From the NCBI RefSeq assembly GCF_000003195.3, contig NC_012874.2, positions 58,398,600 to 58,462,599 of the forward strand: a DNA stretch of 64,000 bases, in the 5' to 3' direction. The translations under genes and the position numbers were made by a program. The stretch comes from Sorghum bicolor (lineage: Eukaryota; Streptophyta; Magnoliopsida; Poales; Poaceae). Under the pieces are notes generated by a model. It saw only the letters and a program-made list of their open reading frames with translations. It was not told the DNA's origin and did not search any database. Shown here piece after piece: positions 22,535-33,795 of the stretch (the stretch's first letter is position 1; every line of letters starts with the position of its first letter).

Positions 22535-22664
22535 CTTCATATGTGCACGGCTCAGACTGCTTCATTAGCTCCCCAATAAAAAGCACAGTGGAGGTTGTGC
22601 CATCACCTCTTGAGTCATCCTGTTCCATAGTCGTCCTCGCAATCATGATTACAGTCGACAGGTT
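22535..22664 (-). pseudogene. CCT6: Exon fragment of CCT-zeta chaperonin (TCP-1 subunit 6)
   Basis: The minus strand encodes IMIARTTMEQDDSRGDGTT and then STVLFIGELMKQSE. This matches the ATP-binding GDGTT region of the cytosolic chaperonin subunit CCT-zeta, in plants typically IMIARTAVAQDD followed by GDGTTSTVLFIGELMKQSE. It ends at a plausible splice donor (GAAG then GTATTT at 22534). The rest of the gene is absent and there is no start or promoter, so it is a captured or transposed fragment. A plus-strand open stretch at 22766-22927 (SLGAIAGGLKSIHAFVNQE) also looks exon-like but I do not recognise it. Confidence 0.75.
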
Positions 22665-22674
22665 GCTCGTTTGT

Positions 22675-22785
22675 GAGGAAGATAGCTAGTGTACACGAAA
22701 GGTCGCTTGTCGGTCAGGAAGATAGTGTACACGATAGGTCGCTTGTCGGTGAGGAAGACATTGTATATCACATGTCGCTCGGTGC
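22675..22785. repeat. Short tandem repeat, about 36-40 bp unit
   Basis: Three diverged units contain AGGAAGATAGTGTACACGA followed by GGTCGCTTGTCGGT. They sit between the chaperonin fragment and the next exon-like stretch. Confidence 0.6.
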
Positions 22786-22930
22786 CATTGCTGGTGGACT
22801 GAAATCCATCCATGCCTTCGTCAATCAGGAAGTGTGTCTTGAAGTGGTGTCACGGCCTGATGAGCCCATCCTCTGCGTCATTCAGCACATCTTAAACCAG
22901 AAGCTTGACATGGTAATTCCTGCCCCCTAG

Positions 22931-23685
22931 AACTATCCAGTGCTCAGAAATGTCATTCAGCCCTGTAGGACACCTCTCCCAACCCAAAATTTCTTTAAAA
23001 GAGAACCAAAACACATGCTCTGCAACTGCAGATTCCTAGCGGATGGAGAACTACCATCTTTTATTGCATCTTGAGTTTGCTCTAAATCGCAGGCATCACA
23101 GCACTCCAAGAGTCTTTACAAAATTTACTCTATAAATCATCATTTAGAGAGTCATTTGAGTATAAATCTTTTTTTTATGTCTTTGTACCCTCTAATAACT
23201 TTTCTATATCTTGTGTGCACTCAAACAGCTATCCTCGCTCCCTAACTTTGGCCAGAGAAAAAAAATTCAGAAAAATCAGGATATATATAATACCACACAG
23301 TAGTATGCTTGATGGCTCCTATAGAAATAGACAATGAGGTCCACGTGAGTTAAAACATAAAAGCAATGGCTCGACCTTCATCCCTATCCACCTGCGTGGC
23401 TTCCTCGAGTGGCTTCATCTTTTCTCTGTTCATCTTCCCATGCATGTATCTCTATCTGACCATGCTCCATCGTCCAGTGCCTCATCAGTGCCCGGTGCCG
23501 GGCCGCTAGCAGGGAGAGGGAGCAAAGCTTTGAAGAGCACTGGGACCAGAATGGCCAGGCACCTAGGTCACCGACTATCGTAGTTTGTCGTTGCCCAGGA
23601 CCATCAGCCGTGCTATATATCTACGGCAGCATGGCTAACGCTGCTCTAGCCCCGAGATGGATGTATGAACAAGGTAGAGGGGGAC
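22931..23685. other. Intergenic DNA, no gene seen
   Basis: Mostly AT-rich. A more GC-rich stretch at 23380-23640 has no recognisable reading frame. Confidence 0.5.
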
Positions 23686-23688
23686 TAA

Positions 23689-25437
23689 GGGCAGTCCCAA
23701 TGGGCAGTTTCTTGACTCAGTTTCCAAGAGACAAATAGAACAATTAATTAGCTATAGAAACTATCTTCTCCAACCCACAGTTTCTACAATAATTAATATA
23801 CAAGAGATAACTTAAATGTAACACAAAAATACAATAGATCAACTATGGCAAGCAACCATGTAGCCTACTGTAAGGGCAGTTTACGATCTCATCATCAAAC
23901 AATATACACGATCTCATCATCTAATTGCACATCATATATAGTACCAGCAAACATAATGCCCAATGATTACAATAGTTTAGGAATAAAGATAACAGAAATC
24001 ACATATAGTTGACAAACAAAGAACTAAAGTTCAGGCAGTGCATATAGCAAAATAGTAATAAAATGGCATCATCCAGAAGCCATATTTGCATCAGGTCACG
24101 CAGCAGTCCAGAATCAAACAAGCATAAACTCCAGAAACCAGGTCACCAGCACTCCACAAGCAAAATAACTCGAGCTCCAGCAGTCATCAGCCGCACATGA
24201 CTTCAGTCACCATATCTCTGCAGAACATAACAGTAAACATAGATGAACTAGCATGAACAGATGTGTACCTAAAACAGATAGCTGCAGCACATAACAGCAA
24301 ACAAATAACAGCGCGTCCTGGAGGGAGGAGAACCAGCTGCCGCCGGCGGCGCCGGCGGTAGCAGCAGCGCCGCAGAGGAAGACAAGTACACTTGGGTGCC
24401 GGTGCGCGCGTGGCCAGGCTGACCAACTTGTCGCTCCACCTGAGCGCCGTGCAGCAGTCGCGCTGGCTGGACCACCGCGACGAACGCAGATGGGTGGAGA
24501 GGGCGTCGGCGGCGGAGGCGGAGGCGATGGCCCCGGACGACGCCGAGGAGCGACAGCTGAAGCTTGCGCGCGACCTCAGCAACGTCATCTCCACATCCTG
24601 GTACGGCTTCTGGTGCCCACTGCACGAGATGGCGAAGAACGTGGCGAAGGCCGTGGACCCCGACGGCGCGGTGTGGCCGCGCCCTGAGAGCGCCGCCTGG
24701 TGGCGGTTCGGGTACCTCAGCGACGAACTCCCCGCCGCCACGGCTTCGTGCACCTCACGCGGGGCAGGCGGCGCGCGCCCGCGGGCTCGTCGCCGACGCG
24801 CTCGCGCGGACGCACCGCTCGCCGACGCCGTCCTCCTCCCGCTGCAGGAGCTCAAGCGCCTCATCGACCACCTGATGGAGGTGAACAGCAATAACCTCCG
24901 CGGCAGAGGTGGGAGGGAGAGACGGCGACGCAGATCGGCGCCACCGTCGCGCCGGACACCTGCAGGAGAACCCTTGCTCAGGCGTAGCGCAAGCATGTCG
25001 TCGCTGAACGCTGATGGTAGCTACGTAGCAGGCTGCGGCGGCCAATGGAGGAGGACACGGAGTCGTCCTCGGCGGCAGGGGCGGCGGCGGCAGGGAGGTC
25101 GGCGGAGGAGGCGGAGTTGGAGCGGTCGCTGTTGATGAGAGCGAGCTGAGGTCGGCGAGCGCCTTCTAGGCCGAGCGCGGGAGAAAGAAGGCCGGCGGCG
25201 GTGGAGCATGAGATCCGCCATTGATGACCAAGACATCGGTCGTTTCTCCCCAACGCGAACGAGCCGGTGTCGATGTGCCTCGTGCCTTGCGTAGACGTCG
25301 TTCCCTGAACAAGAAATCGTTTCTCTGTTTTTCCTTCTCTCCCTTCATTTATTCCAGTGCCATGTCAGCAAAATGATGAGGTGGCAAGGTAATTAATAGA
25401 GATAGAAACCGCCTCTTAATTGTCATTGGGACTGCCC
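23689..25437. mobile_element. PIF/Harbinger-type non-autonomous element with gene-like cargo
   Basis: The termini are inverted repeats beginning GGGCAGTCCCAATG on both sides. They are flanked by TAA at 23686-23688 and TAA at 25438-25440, the 3-bp TAA/TTA duplication of PIF/Harbinger (Tourist-type) elements. At 1749 bp it is long for a MITE. It encodes no transposase that I recognise. Its centre (24300-25340) is GC-rich and gene-like. Confidence 0.75.
24392..25135 (+). pseudogene. Gene-like cargo of the Harbinger-type element
   Basis: A 247-codon open frame whose first half looks like real protein: ERQLKLARDLSNVISTSW, then YGFWCPLHEMAKNVAKAVD and ESAAWWRFGYLSDEL, and later PLADAVLLPLQELKRLIDHL. 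The end becomes Arg-rich low complexity. I do not recognise the family. High GC next to AT-rich flanks suggests capture from a host gene. The frame may change near 24740, where an alternative frame reads HGFVHLTRG. No splice structure is proven. Confidence 0.4.
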
Positions 25438-25440
25438 TAA

Positions 25441-26239
25441 CAGAACTCGGGAGTGAGCCGCCGCTTAGCCTGCGAGATCCAGAACCCCAGCAGCCCTGGC
25501 AGGCATCGTGCCCCGTTCGTCATGGCCTCCACACCCCCCAAGACAGCGTGCCCTGCCACGGCCACGCGATGTCGCCCAGCACCCGACCCTTCTCTCGTCT
25601 CGGAAGGGGAAAAAGAAAAAAAAAGGTGGGCTCCAATGGAGCGGCAATGGGAATCGAACCCTGGTCACGACATTGTATGCAGGTCGCGTGAGTGGGTGGA
25701 AGCGCAGACTGAGACTGGGCGCTGAGTTTGAAGCCTTGGATCAAACTTTTGTGGGCAGCCATCAGATCTGATCTATGTGTTTTATTAGCCATTGATTTTA
25801 ATAGAAACAAAATTTTGTGTGCATTTTTTAGGTACATAATGATTAAGGCTCTCAGCGGGGGATGTTTTCTTTGGTGGACCAAGCATAATTTTGTTGGGTC
25901 AATTATAGTGGAGACTAGTCCTGTCTATTTCAAATTATAAGATATTTTAGTTACTATAAATACTTAGCTTTTCGTATGCACTTAGATATATGCTATATCT
26001 ATATACATAGCAAAAATAATGTCTATTAATGTCATAATGTCTTGTATTTTATAATGGAGAGATATACGAATAATAAAAGAAAAAGAGGTACAAGCAGCAA
26101 AATTTAAGAAACGAAAACGATAAAAAGAACATAAAGAAGATCACAATTGTTGCTCTAGACATTCTTCTATAAGTGGGCAAAAGTTCTTTTTTGCTCTATG
26201 GATAATTATCGCAAACTCTTTTTTGAAAAAAGGACCTGT
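25441..26239. other. Intergenic DNA, no gene seen
   Basis: 25441-25720 is GC-rich and contains GGGAATCGAACCC, which resembles a tRNA T-arm read from the minus strand. No complete cloverleaf could be drawn. The rest is AT-rich. Confidence 0.45.
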
Positions 26240-26940
26240 AATTTGATATTAATGGCATATTTTCTTGGAAGGTGTGGTCATTCCTTGAGACCAAATACTC
26301 TAACTCATTAGTATGATGATTTCCAAGTAGAAATAGACTCCCAACTAAAGTGCTCCAAAATGGTGTTCAATCTCGACGTCAGTGGTAAGATCAAGATTAA
26401 ATCAACAAGCTTGTGTGAAGTCACAACTCAACAAGAGGTGTTCAAGGGTTTCCTCCATAGGTTGGATGCATAGGAAACAATAACAAGTGGGAAAATCCAA
26501 GTTCATCCTTCTCAAAATTTCTCTTACGCTGAGTCAATATTTTAGGACTAACCAAAAGAAGATTTTATGTTTTTATTGGTAGGATGACCTCTAAATCCAT
26601 TTGAAAGTCAGGCATACCTCTCTGTGATCAACTAGAACTCTGTAATCTTTAATATATCTCTCCACCAAAAAATCCCTTGTTTGTATGACCAGGTGGTTTG
26701 CCATTGCTATACTTGTTTTCCCATACTAAGTGGACCTATGGGATATCCTCATTGTTAAAATATTTATGAAGATTTTTCGTAACGAGTGCTTCATTTTGTG
26801 TTCTTAAGTTAATGACACACAAACCACCCTCATCTTTGGGTTTGCATGCAACTGTCATGCTGCTTTTGGGGGATTTTTTTGCATTGATATTAAATCCCCT
26901 CTGTAGGCATTGCTTTCTTAAGGTGCACAAGTAAAAGGTG
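26240..26940 (-). pseudogene. LINE reverse-transcriptase C-terminal remnant
   Basis: The minus strand reads ACKPKDEGGLCVINLRTQNE, then ALVTKNLHKYFNNEDIPW, then VHLVWENKYSNGKPPGHT. This is the conserved block just after the reverse transcriptase domain of plant L1-type LINEs. Further downstream on the minus strand the frame is broken by several stops. It is a truncated, inactive copy, and the ends are approximate. Confidence 0.75.
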
Positions 26941-27349
26941 GGGAGAGCAGTGAAGACTAAGTTATTGAGGTCAAAAAGACAAACTCAGCAAAGAAAAGTT
27001 GAGATATTGACAAGTCTACATTCACATTTGTGAGTAGTGGTATGAAATTCTCATCCTTTGGCTTATTGACATCTAAAGGTAATTCATAAGCAAAAGGCAA
27101 AAAGCCCTTGAACAACCAATGTGTTTATGTTGATGTGGAGCTCAGGCTAGGGATTACTTTTGTTTGTGTCATACTCTACGGGTTGCAGGGGTAGGCGAGA
27201 GGTGGTGACAACCCTATCTATCCTTTGTAATCCTCCATGTATGGTATGGCGTAGAGTACTAGGCTAGATAGAACTTAGCAACCACTTTAAGTCGAAGTCG
27301 ATGTTTGAAGTAAGCAAGTAAAGAGTCAACTGTATCATGAACTTAGGTT

Positions 27350-28700
27350 GTCCTCTCTGCAGGTACCGAGGCACCTAAGAAGGGGTGATTTAGGCAATTC
27401 AAAACTATTTCAAAACTTTGGCCTCTAATTTCAACCTAAGCAAAACCTATATAAAGATAAAATAGCTAGATGTGCAACTAAGGTTTTGCTAGGTGTATTG
27501 CCATCTACCACAAAAGAGGTATGCAACATAGGTTTCAATCCTATCAACAACTAGCCTATCACCAAGCTTGGAAGGTATAGAACAAAACCAATGTACACAA
27601 TATAAATGTGAAATCTTAATTGAGATAGAGATGAAAACTTCTTTCGACAACTATGGTATTTTTATGAGCTATCGAGACGTGCGCAAGATTTCACCAAGTC
27701 CTCATTGGAGCCTCTCGTAAGGAAGCCCCCACAAGGACCAAGCTTCTAGTTGGGTAAATGCATTGATAGCACCATGCATTCCCCATGTGCAAGTGGGTCT
27801 TTGAAATGCCTCTCCTGGACCGCTTCCTGTGATCTTCACTATCGAGCTTTTAGCCAAACTGCTGCGGGCCTCGTTCCCTCCAGCTATACAAACATATGCA
27901 TAAACATGGTAATAATCCAACTAAATTAAGCATATAATCAAAGTAGACAATAAACAATATAATTCAGAACATAAATATTGAATAGAGCAAAGTCATATCT
28001 ATAGTATCTAGCAAATATATAAACAGAATGATACAAATAGGGAGATTACAAGGATTTCCAAAGCAATGTTCTTGACAAGGTCCAAAACCCAAGCAAAGCT
28101 TGCCACCTTCTACTTCTAACCTATGTAGCTATGCTCAAGTATTGGTCGAGCTCTAAGGAGACTACGGTTTCTAGCTCTAATGACATCATTAAATGACTTG
28201 GTTGACTTGGTGCTCTCAACCCAGGGGGTAAGGGTCTCCTTATATAGGCTAGTGGGATGAATCAGGGCCCTAAGATCAAATTGACTTCAACCAATAGCGT
28301 AGATTGGACCTCAATGGTGGTGGAGAACCCATGTGAGAAGGTCACTAACAGGTGGGCTAGGGGGAGACTTCATAGTACTAGCCACATACTCTAGTAAGCC
28401 CTACTTTGGCTATTCTATCATGAGAAAGGCTACTCACGCATTGGGAGTGGAGAGATGGTGGGAGTAGCGTGTACCCTCCTGGCAACGAGCTGGATGCTGG
28501 AATACTATGTTCTTGGTTGGCGCGGACCCATTCTTGCCTTGGAGGATCCGTGGCCTGGGTTGACGTATGCAAGATTTCGTTCTACATATGTCATGTGATA
28601 AGGAAACCCCAGCTGGGTTATAATAAGCACTTCGAATCATCATTGCCCTTTGATCATGGAGACTCAATCCTTTGACCTTCATCATAGTTAACTGATGAAA
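27350..28700 (-). mobile_element. Probable LTR remnant, Ty1/copia-like
   Basis: Read on the minus strand, the end near 27360 gives TTGCCTAAATCACCCCTTCT and then TAGGTGCCTCGG. This resembles the 3' end of many grass copia LTRs. The body has no long frame and no second LTR or internal domains were found. Boundaries are uncertain, and an unrelated repeat is possible. 26941-27349 holds nothing I recognise. Confidence 0.35.
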
Positions 28701-30179
28701 CAATAATACTTGTGGTTATGAGAAAGAGTATGATAAAAAGTGTTTGCTCAAGTTTAGGATCACTTAGATTCTTTTAACAACTAATGATGAGTTAAAATGT
28801 TGAAAGCAAGGATTCACTTTTAGCGAGCTTTTATGCAAAAGAACTCTGAATTCTTGCTAAAGCCTTACCTTGAATCCCCTCAGCTTGCATTCCTAAGTCT
28901 TCTCCCTTTTTATGTTAGTTGAGTCTTGCGGAGTACTTTTGAACTAAGGGTTTCTTAACTTCTATTGCAGGTTCTGACTTCTGCTGCTAATGGAGGTTAT
29001 GTCGGGGGCGCGACATGATTTGTCCATCTCTTCTATCTTAGATGCTTCACCTATGTTACTTTCGCTACCCTACACGCCTTTTGGAACTTAATTAAGTTTA
29101 TACTCCATCCTATTTTGTAAACTGGTTATAAATCTTCCACACTCCAATGTAAGTTATTTTTGTAAGAAATGTTGTAACATTGTGGTGACTCCATGTTGAT
29201 CCTGAATGAATTGTGAAACATGGATGATTCGGGGTTCTGCGGGGACACCCAACAGACTATCCGAGTTATGTGACTCACATGCGTAAGTCAGAGATCTTAA
29301 CAAAGAAAGAACCGAAGGATGGAGGCTGAAAAGCATTTCCATCTAGATATCCTAATATCTATATGTGATTATTTGGGTACATTCGGATATACCAGGGTCC
29401 TCGTGAGGTCTCAAGTGTGTCTCGTAGCAGCGTGTTAGAAATTAATCTAAACTTGCATCCAAAGGTAATATTCAAGTGCAATAATTGTACATTATCACTG
29501 ATAACAATGGCTAGACTTACTGTTCTAACTCAATTAGTTTTGTATGATCGGCAGTGCTTGTGAAAGATTTGCGGTGACACATGTACAAGAGTCCTTTATT
29601 ATCCCCTCCGTGGTCCATTTTCATATTTGTTTATCAAATGATTATATGTTCTATATTGTGTTAATTCTAAACTTTTGGCCATTGTTAAGAAAATACTTGT
29701 CAAACTGTATAGTGAGAATATTCTTCAATTAATGGAAAAAGGGAGTGGCATCATCACCCAGTTATCTAATTTAACTGCAAGAACAATAATATTGACTTCC
29801 GATGACATTTGATCCGCATAACGGGTAGCTCAAACCAAATGAATATAAGGGAAGCGAACTACGTACCAAACTTCTCAAAGTGGAAGTTTGCACGAAAAAA
29901 AATACATATTGGAGATTTCATTTTGTCAATATGAAATATTTTCTTCGCCACATTATGGAAATGTCTATACAGTAGAGTTATTGAGCCTGCAGCGCCACAC
30001 TCTCCATGACTATGTTAATTTCATGATAATATTGGTATTTAATTTTACACTACAATTATCTTATCGTGTAATCTGTGTGTTCTAGACAAAAAGTTTTGCT
30101 GTCCTGTAGCAACGCACGGCATACATACTAGGAAAGGGAGAATGCACAGGGAAAAGGAAGGGAAGGCCACACACTTGTG
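28701..30179. other. Unresolved repeat-like DNA
   Basis: 28980-29030 contains TGTCGGGGGCGCGACA, a palindrome, and 29100-29340 looks like LTR or leader DNA; neither could be assigned. Near 30106-30130, GTAGCAACGCACGGCATACA followed by TACTAG resembles a Helitron 3' end, but the next base is G rather than T. No gene was found. Confidence 0.4.
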
Positions 30180-30582
30180 TCCCCGTGATGAGGAGATTTG
30201 AAATATTTTTTTTATTTTCCTAGATTGATTAAATAATTAACTCAAAATTTTCAAAAATTAATGGGCCAGATTTCTTTGAAGTAACTATCTCGTGCCATGT
30301 CCTTGTCCAAAATTCCTTTTCGGTTTGAAAAGTGTTGTCGTATTTTCCACCAGATGACACAAGAATCACATAAAGTGTACATTAAAAACTTAAAAAGTAC
30401 AATGGAAGTTGCCATTTAAGTCGTTGGCCGTTACCATACCAGCACCAGCATACATTGTTTTCACATGAATGCACACAATTACGATTGACAGACATTGAGC
30501 ATCTTTGTGTGCGCCTCCTCGAACGTGTATAAATAGCTCTACAAAGCTCAGTTTGACAGCTTCTTTACGTCAGGCAAAAACC
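30180..30582 (+). promoter_or_regulatory. Promoter region of PKS copy 2, paralogous to copy 3
   Basis: This interval aligns by eye with 46470-46823 upstream of PKS copy 3. Shared phrases include TTCCACCAGATGAC, AAGTACAATGGAAGTTGCCAT and CACATGAATGCACACAATTAC. A TATA box, TATAAATA, lies at 30528-30535, 48 bp before the ATG. Confidence 0.65.
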
Positions 30583-31189
30583 ATGCCCAGAAGCAGTGAC
30601 CATTCGGCCACCGTACTGCATGACATCCACCAGAGACAACGAGCCGACGGCCCCGCGGCCATGCTGGGCACCGGCACGGCAAACCCGGCCGGTGAGCTGC
30701 GTGCTACAAAAACAATTCACCGACTGGTTCTTTCACGTCACCAAGAGCGATCACCTCGCCGAGCTCAACGCCACAAGACGATATGTGAGAATTTGCTTTT
30801 GTTTAATTAACGGAAACACTCTCAGGGAGAGAACGACGAGAAAATTGTTTCACGTAACCACAGGTGACAGATCAGGAATCAAGAAGCGACGGTGCCTGGA
30901 TCGAACGGGGTCTTCTGGGCGGTGTACCCGGCCAGGCGGCCCTGCGGTCTTGGACAGCTACGAATCCGCTCTCGGTCTAGAGCCGGGGAAGCTTGCGGCC
31001 AGCCGCCACGTGCTAATTAGTGAGTACGGCAACATGATGGGCGCCATGATCTTCTTTCTTCTCGACGAGATATGCCGCCGCTGCGAAGAGGATGCTAAAA
31101 AGAACTGCCGGGTGATGTCGGGGCTCGGCCCCGGACTCACAATCGAGACAATTGTGTTGCATGCCACCGGCAGCAAGGACGAAAACTAG
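30583..31189 (+). pseudogene. Type III polyketide synthase pseudogene (PKS copy 2)
   Basis: Exon 1 (30583-30784) starts at the same ATG context as copy 3 and shares [18 protein letters not shown] small insertion near 30690 (CCGGCCGGTGAG in place of CCGACGAA) shifts the frame. The intron (30785-30863) keeps GTGAG and CCACAG. Exon 2 starts with SGIKKR, then jumps directly to the region around the catalytic His; about 0.7 kb, including the catalytic Cys and Phe positions, is missing. In the frame homologous to copy 3, the His site itself reads Tyr (WAVYP). The end is preserved ([38 protein letters not shown]) to the stop at 31189. It cannot encode an active synthase. Confidence 0.88.
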
Positions 31190-31469
31190 TGCTTCCGTGG
31201 CTTACATGTACTAATTAAAAGAATGCGTAACACGATTATAGGCTATTTATTATGTGACAAGTGGAGTTTCACTTCTGGGCAGGGTTTTGCATGAGGTCAG
31301 ACAATGTTGTGCCAGAGGTTAGCGAACTGTACTTTTAGCCATTACTTTTCTAATCAGCGAATAGACCAGGTTTTGGCATGCTGTTTGGCTAGGGCAATGA
31401 CCTCTCGGTATTATGTATGGATTTTATTTTGGAGATTTGCAATGAGCAAGACAATACGGCTTATGAAGT

Positions 31470-31968
31470 TGTTGGGAATTGGACTTAGTCATGAAAAGTA
31501 GTCCCAATCTTTGGAGTTAAGATTCACAAGGATTAACTCTCTAATTTCTGTTCTGGAGTTTTTTCTACAGGAATTCAAATACAGCAAAGATAAAAGTTGA
31601 CTTCGTCAAGGTACCAACTCGACTTCGCTTAAGGTGACTTCGTCTTCGCCTCCAGATAGCAAACATGGCAAAAGAAAAAGCAAAGACGAAGTCAACTTCA
31701 CTCGTCGATCAATTATGCAAATCGACTAAGTAAAGACTGCAGACTAAACATGAAAAAAGACGACTTCGCCCTCACCCAAATAATGTGTTCTAATCATTAG
31801 TATGAAGGGCAAAATAGTCTATTAGTATATTGGGTGAAGTCGGGGGCCCTATAAATACCCCGTCTGACATGTACTGTACAAGCTTAGAATGTTCATGATG
31901 GTCATTTCTTGAATCTGATTCTTGATGTTTGAGTGATTGTTTACGAAGTCCTGAACTTTCACCCAACA
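31470..31968 (+). repeat. 5' LTR of the gypsy-type element
   Basis: 499 bp from TGTTGGGAATTGG to TTTCACCCAACA. A CTATAAATACCCC stretch near 31849 is a likely TATA box. Its last part (from about 31753) is repeated at 35121-35334. Confidence 0.88.
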
Positions 31969-31990
31969 TTTTGGCGCCCACCGTCTGTGT

Positions 31991-33285
31991 GTGCTCGAAG
32001 ACTTACACAACCACAAGGTTAAGATGGGAAGACCAGGGAAGAAAGCTGTCAATGGGGCAACAGAGGATGAACCATCAAGAGGAGAAGATCAAGGCATCAA
32101 TAACATTTTACCCCAACAACAAAATCATGCAGAAATAAGTGAAGCCAAAGAACGAAGACTCAAAGAACTCGAGGACCAAGTTTCAAGGAAACAAAAAGAA
32201 CTCGAAGAATGCCACGCAAGAGCAAGAGAGAAGTCCCTCAAGCAAAGAATAGAAGAAGCCGAAGCCACTCTTCGCGAGTTAAATGAGCAACTGCAAAGTG
32301 CAAGTCACGAAGTCATAAACATAGAAGACCCAAATGTAGCAACCAAAGTTTCAAAAGACAAGAACTCTCATAAATCATTCATATCAATTGACACAAGTTC
32401 ACCCTCTTTCAATAGATTTGCAACCGACGCAATGACCCCTGGGCTACAAGTTCAACATGATACCACTTTTGATGGTCAATCTGATCCAAGACAATTCTTG
32501 ATGAGCTTTGAAGTTGCAGTAATATCCAGAGGAGGAGATGAAACCACACTCGCCAAATCACTTGTCATAGCAGTTAGAGGACCAGCCCAAAAGTGGTACT
32601 CTTCACTCAAGGCAAAATCCATACACTCATGGGATTAACTCAAAGAAAATTTACTAGTTGATTTCCAAGGCTTTCAGCCAACTTGCTTGACAGACATTGA
32701 TCTTTTTAATTGCAAGCAACAAATTAAAGAGCCTCTGAGTCAATACTTCAAAAGATTTGTACGGATCAAAGCTCAAATTCCATTCCAGACAAGGTAGTCA
32801 ATATAGCTGCAATCAAAGGACTTTGGGTAGGACAGTGTGCATCACACTTAGCCAGGGAAAAGCCATCCACAGCGGCAGAATTTTATGAAGTCATTCAAAA
32901 ATATTGCAAGTTAGATGATGACTACAAGAAAAGAATTGAAGAAGAAAATAACTTCAGAAATCAAGCGAAGCAAAAGAATAACAATCTTCACATGCCAAGA
33001 TCAAACAACTTTGAGTGAAGACCCTTTGCTCCGCATAATCAACTCAATCAAATAGAGAATGACACCACAACATCCAAGAGCAACTTCACAAGCCCAAATC
33101 ACTTCAATCAACGAAGTCAATATCATCAAAGAACCTTTGAAAGAGGTAGCTTTGCACAAAGAGGAAGAGGAAGAGCATCCCTCAAACCAGAAGATATGTA
33201 TTGCATCATCCATGGTAAAGGGGCTGGTCATACATCTAAGATGTGTCCCAAAGTGAAGAAAATCATAGAAGAAACACAAGAATAA
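31991..33285 (+). pseudogene. gag-like gene of the gypsy-type element, broken
   Basis: The N-terminal part (31991-32638) has a charged coiled-coil stretch (EAKERRLKELEDQV) and then the capsid-like block DPRQFLMSFEVAV and GPAQKWYSSLKAKS of the retrotransposon gag family. An in-frame TAA at 32636-32638 (a likely CAA-to-TAA change) interrupts it. Homology continues through LLVDFQGFQ. After a frameshift near 32795 it goes on through NIAAIKGLWVGQCASHLA and KYCKLDDDYKKRIEEEN, with another stop near 33015. It ends with a knuckle-like CIIHGKGAGHTSKMC. It is not translatable as one protein. Confidence 0.8.
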
Positions 33286-33795
33286 AATCGGCAGCTAGCT
33301 AGTCGAAAGTTGTAAACAACATCAGACAGGAATCACAAAGCCGTCATCAAAATTATTTCTCATTACACTATGGACATTTTGAGGCAATATTACCAGGACC
33401 ACATCCGACTTACAGCTATTAACCTTTAGCAATGTACCACCCAATGCAAAACCAATGGAGGCCAAATCAAGCTCAGCAATCAAGCAACCAAACATCACAA
33501 CCTAAGGCTTCAGTTGCTAACAATAATCCTCATTAGAGTCCAGCAAAACAAGAAAATAGTCCATCAACTTCAGTGATGAACAACAACGCAATCATCCCAA
33601 GCAGAAGAATAATATTGACAATTTCAGGAGGAAATAGTATGGAGCATGAAAGCAATAGTAAAAAAGAAATTACTTTAGAAGAATAAATTCAATCTCAATG
33701 GAAGGTCCATTCAAGAAAACAAATGGTCTCATTTGCCAATAACATTTTCAAAGAAGATTTGCAACTAAAAGATTATCCACATATGGATGCAATGG

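Larger units (their letters stand above)
21713..22930 (-). mobile_element. Helitron-like segment, minus orientation (5' end not found)
   Basis: Read on the minus strand, 21760-21712 gives CCGTAGCGTTAGCATGG followed by ACATTATACTAGT. This closely resembles the 3' hairpin-plus-CTAGT end of the Helitron at 4749-5319. The interval to the right carries a chaperonin exon fragment on the same strand, as expected of a gene-capturing Helitron. No TCTCTACTA-type 5' end was found to the right, so the right boundary given is only the end of gene-like content. 21800-22500 is AT-rich without a recognised gene. Confidence 0.4.

Noticed and set aside
23689..25437. Pack-MULE interpretation of the gene-carrying element
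   Set aside because: No 8-9 bp target duplication or long Mutator-type ends were found, while perfect TAA duplications and GGGCAGTCCCAATG ends fit Harbinger/Tourist.
25640..25720. Possible tRNA gene (GGGAATCGAACCC T-arm-like word)
   Set aside because: No matching acceptor stem, D-arm and anticodon arm could be drawn on either strand.
28980..29030. LTR boundary at TGTCGGGGGCGCGACA
   Set aside because: It is a suggestive palindrome, but no partner LTR, primer-binding site or target duplication was located.
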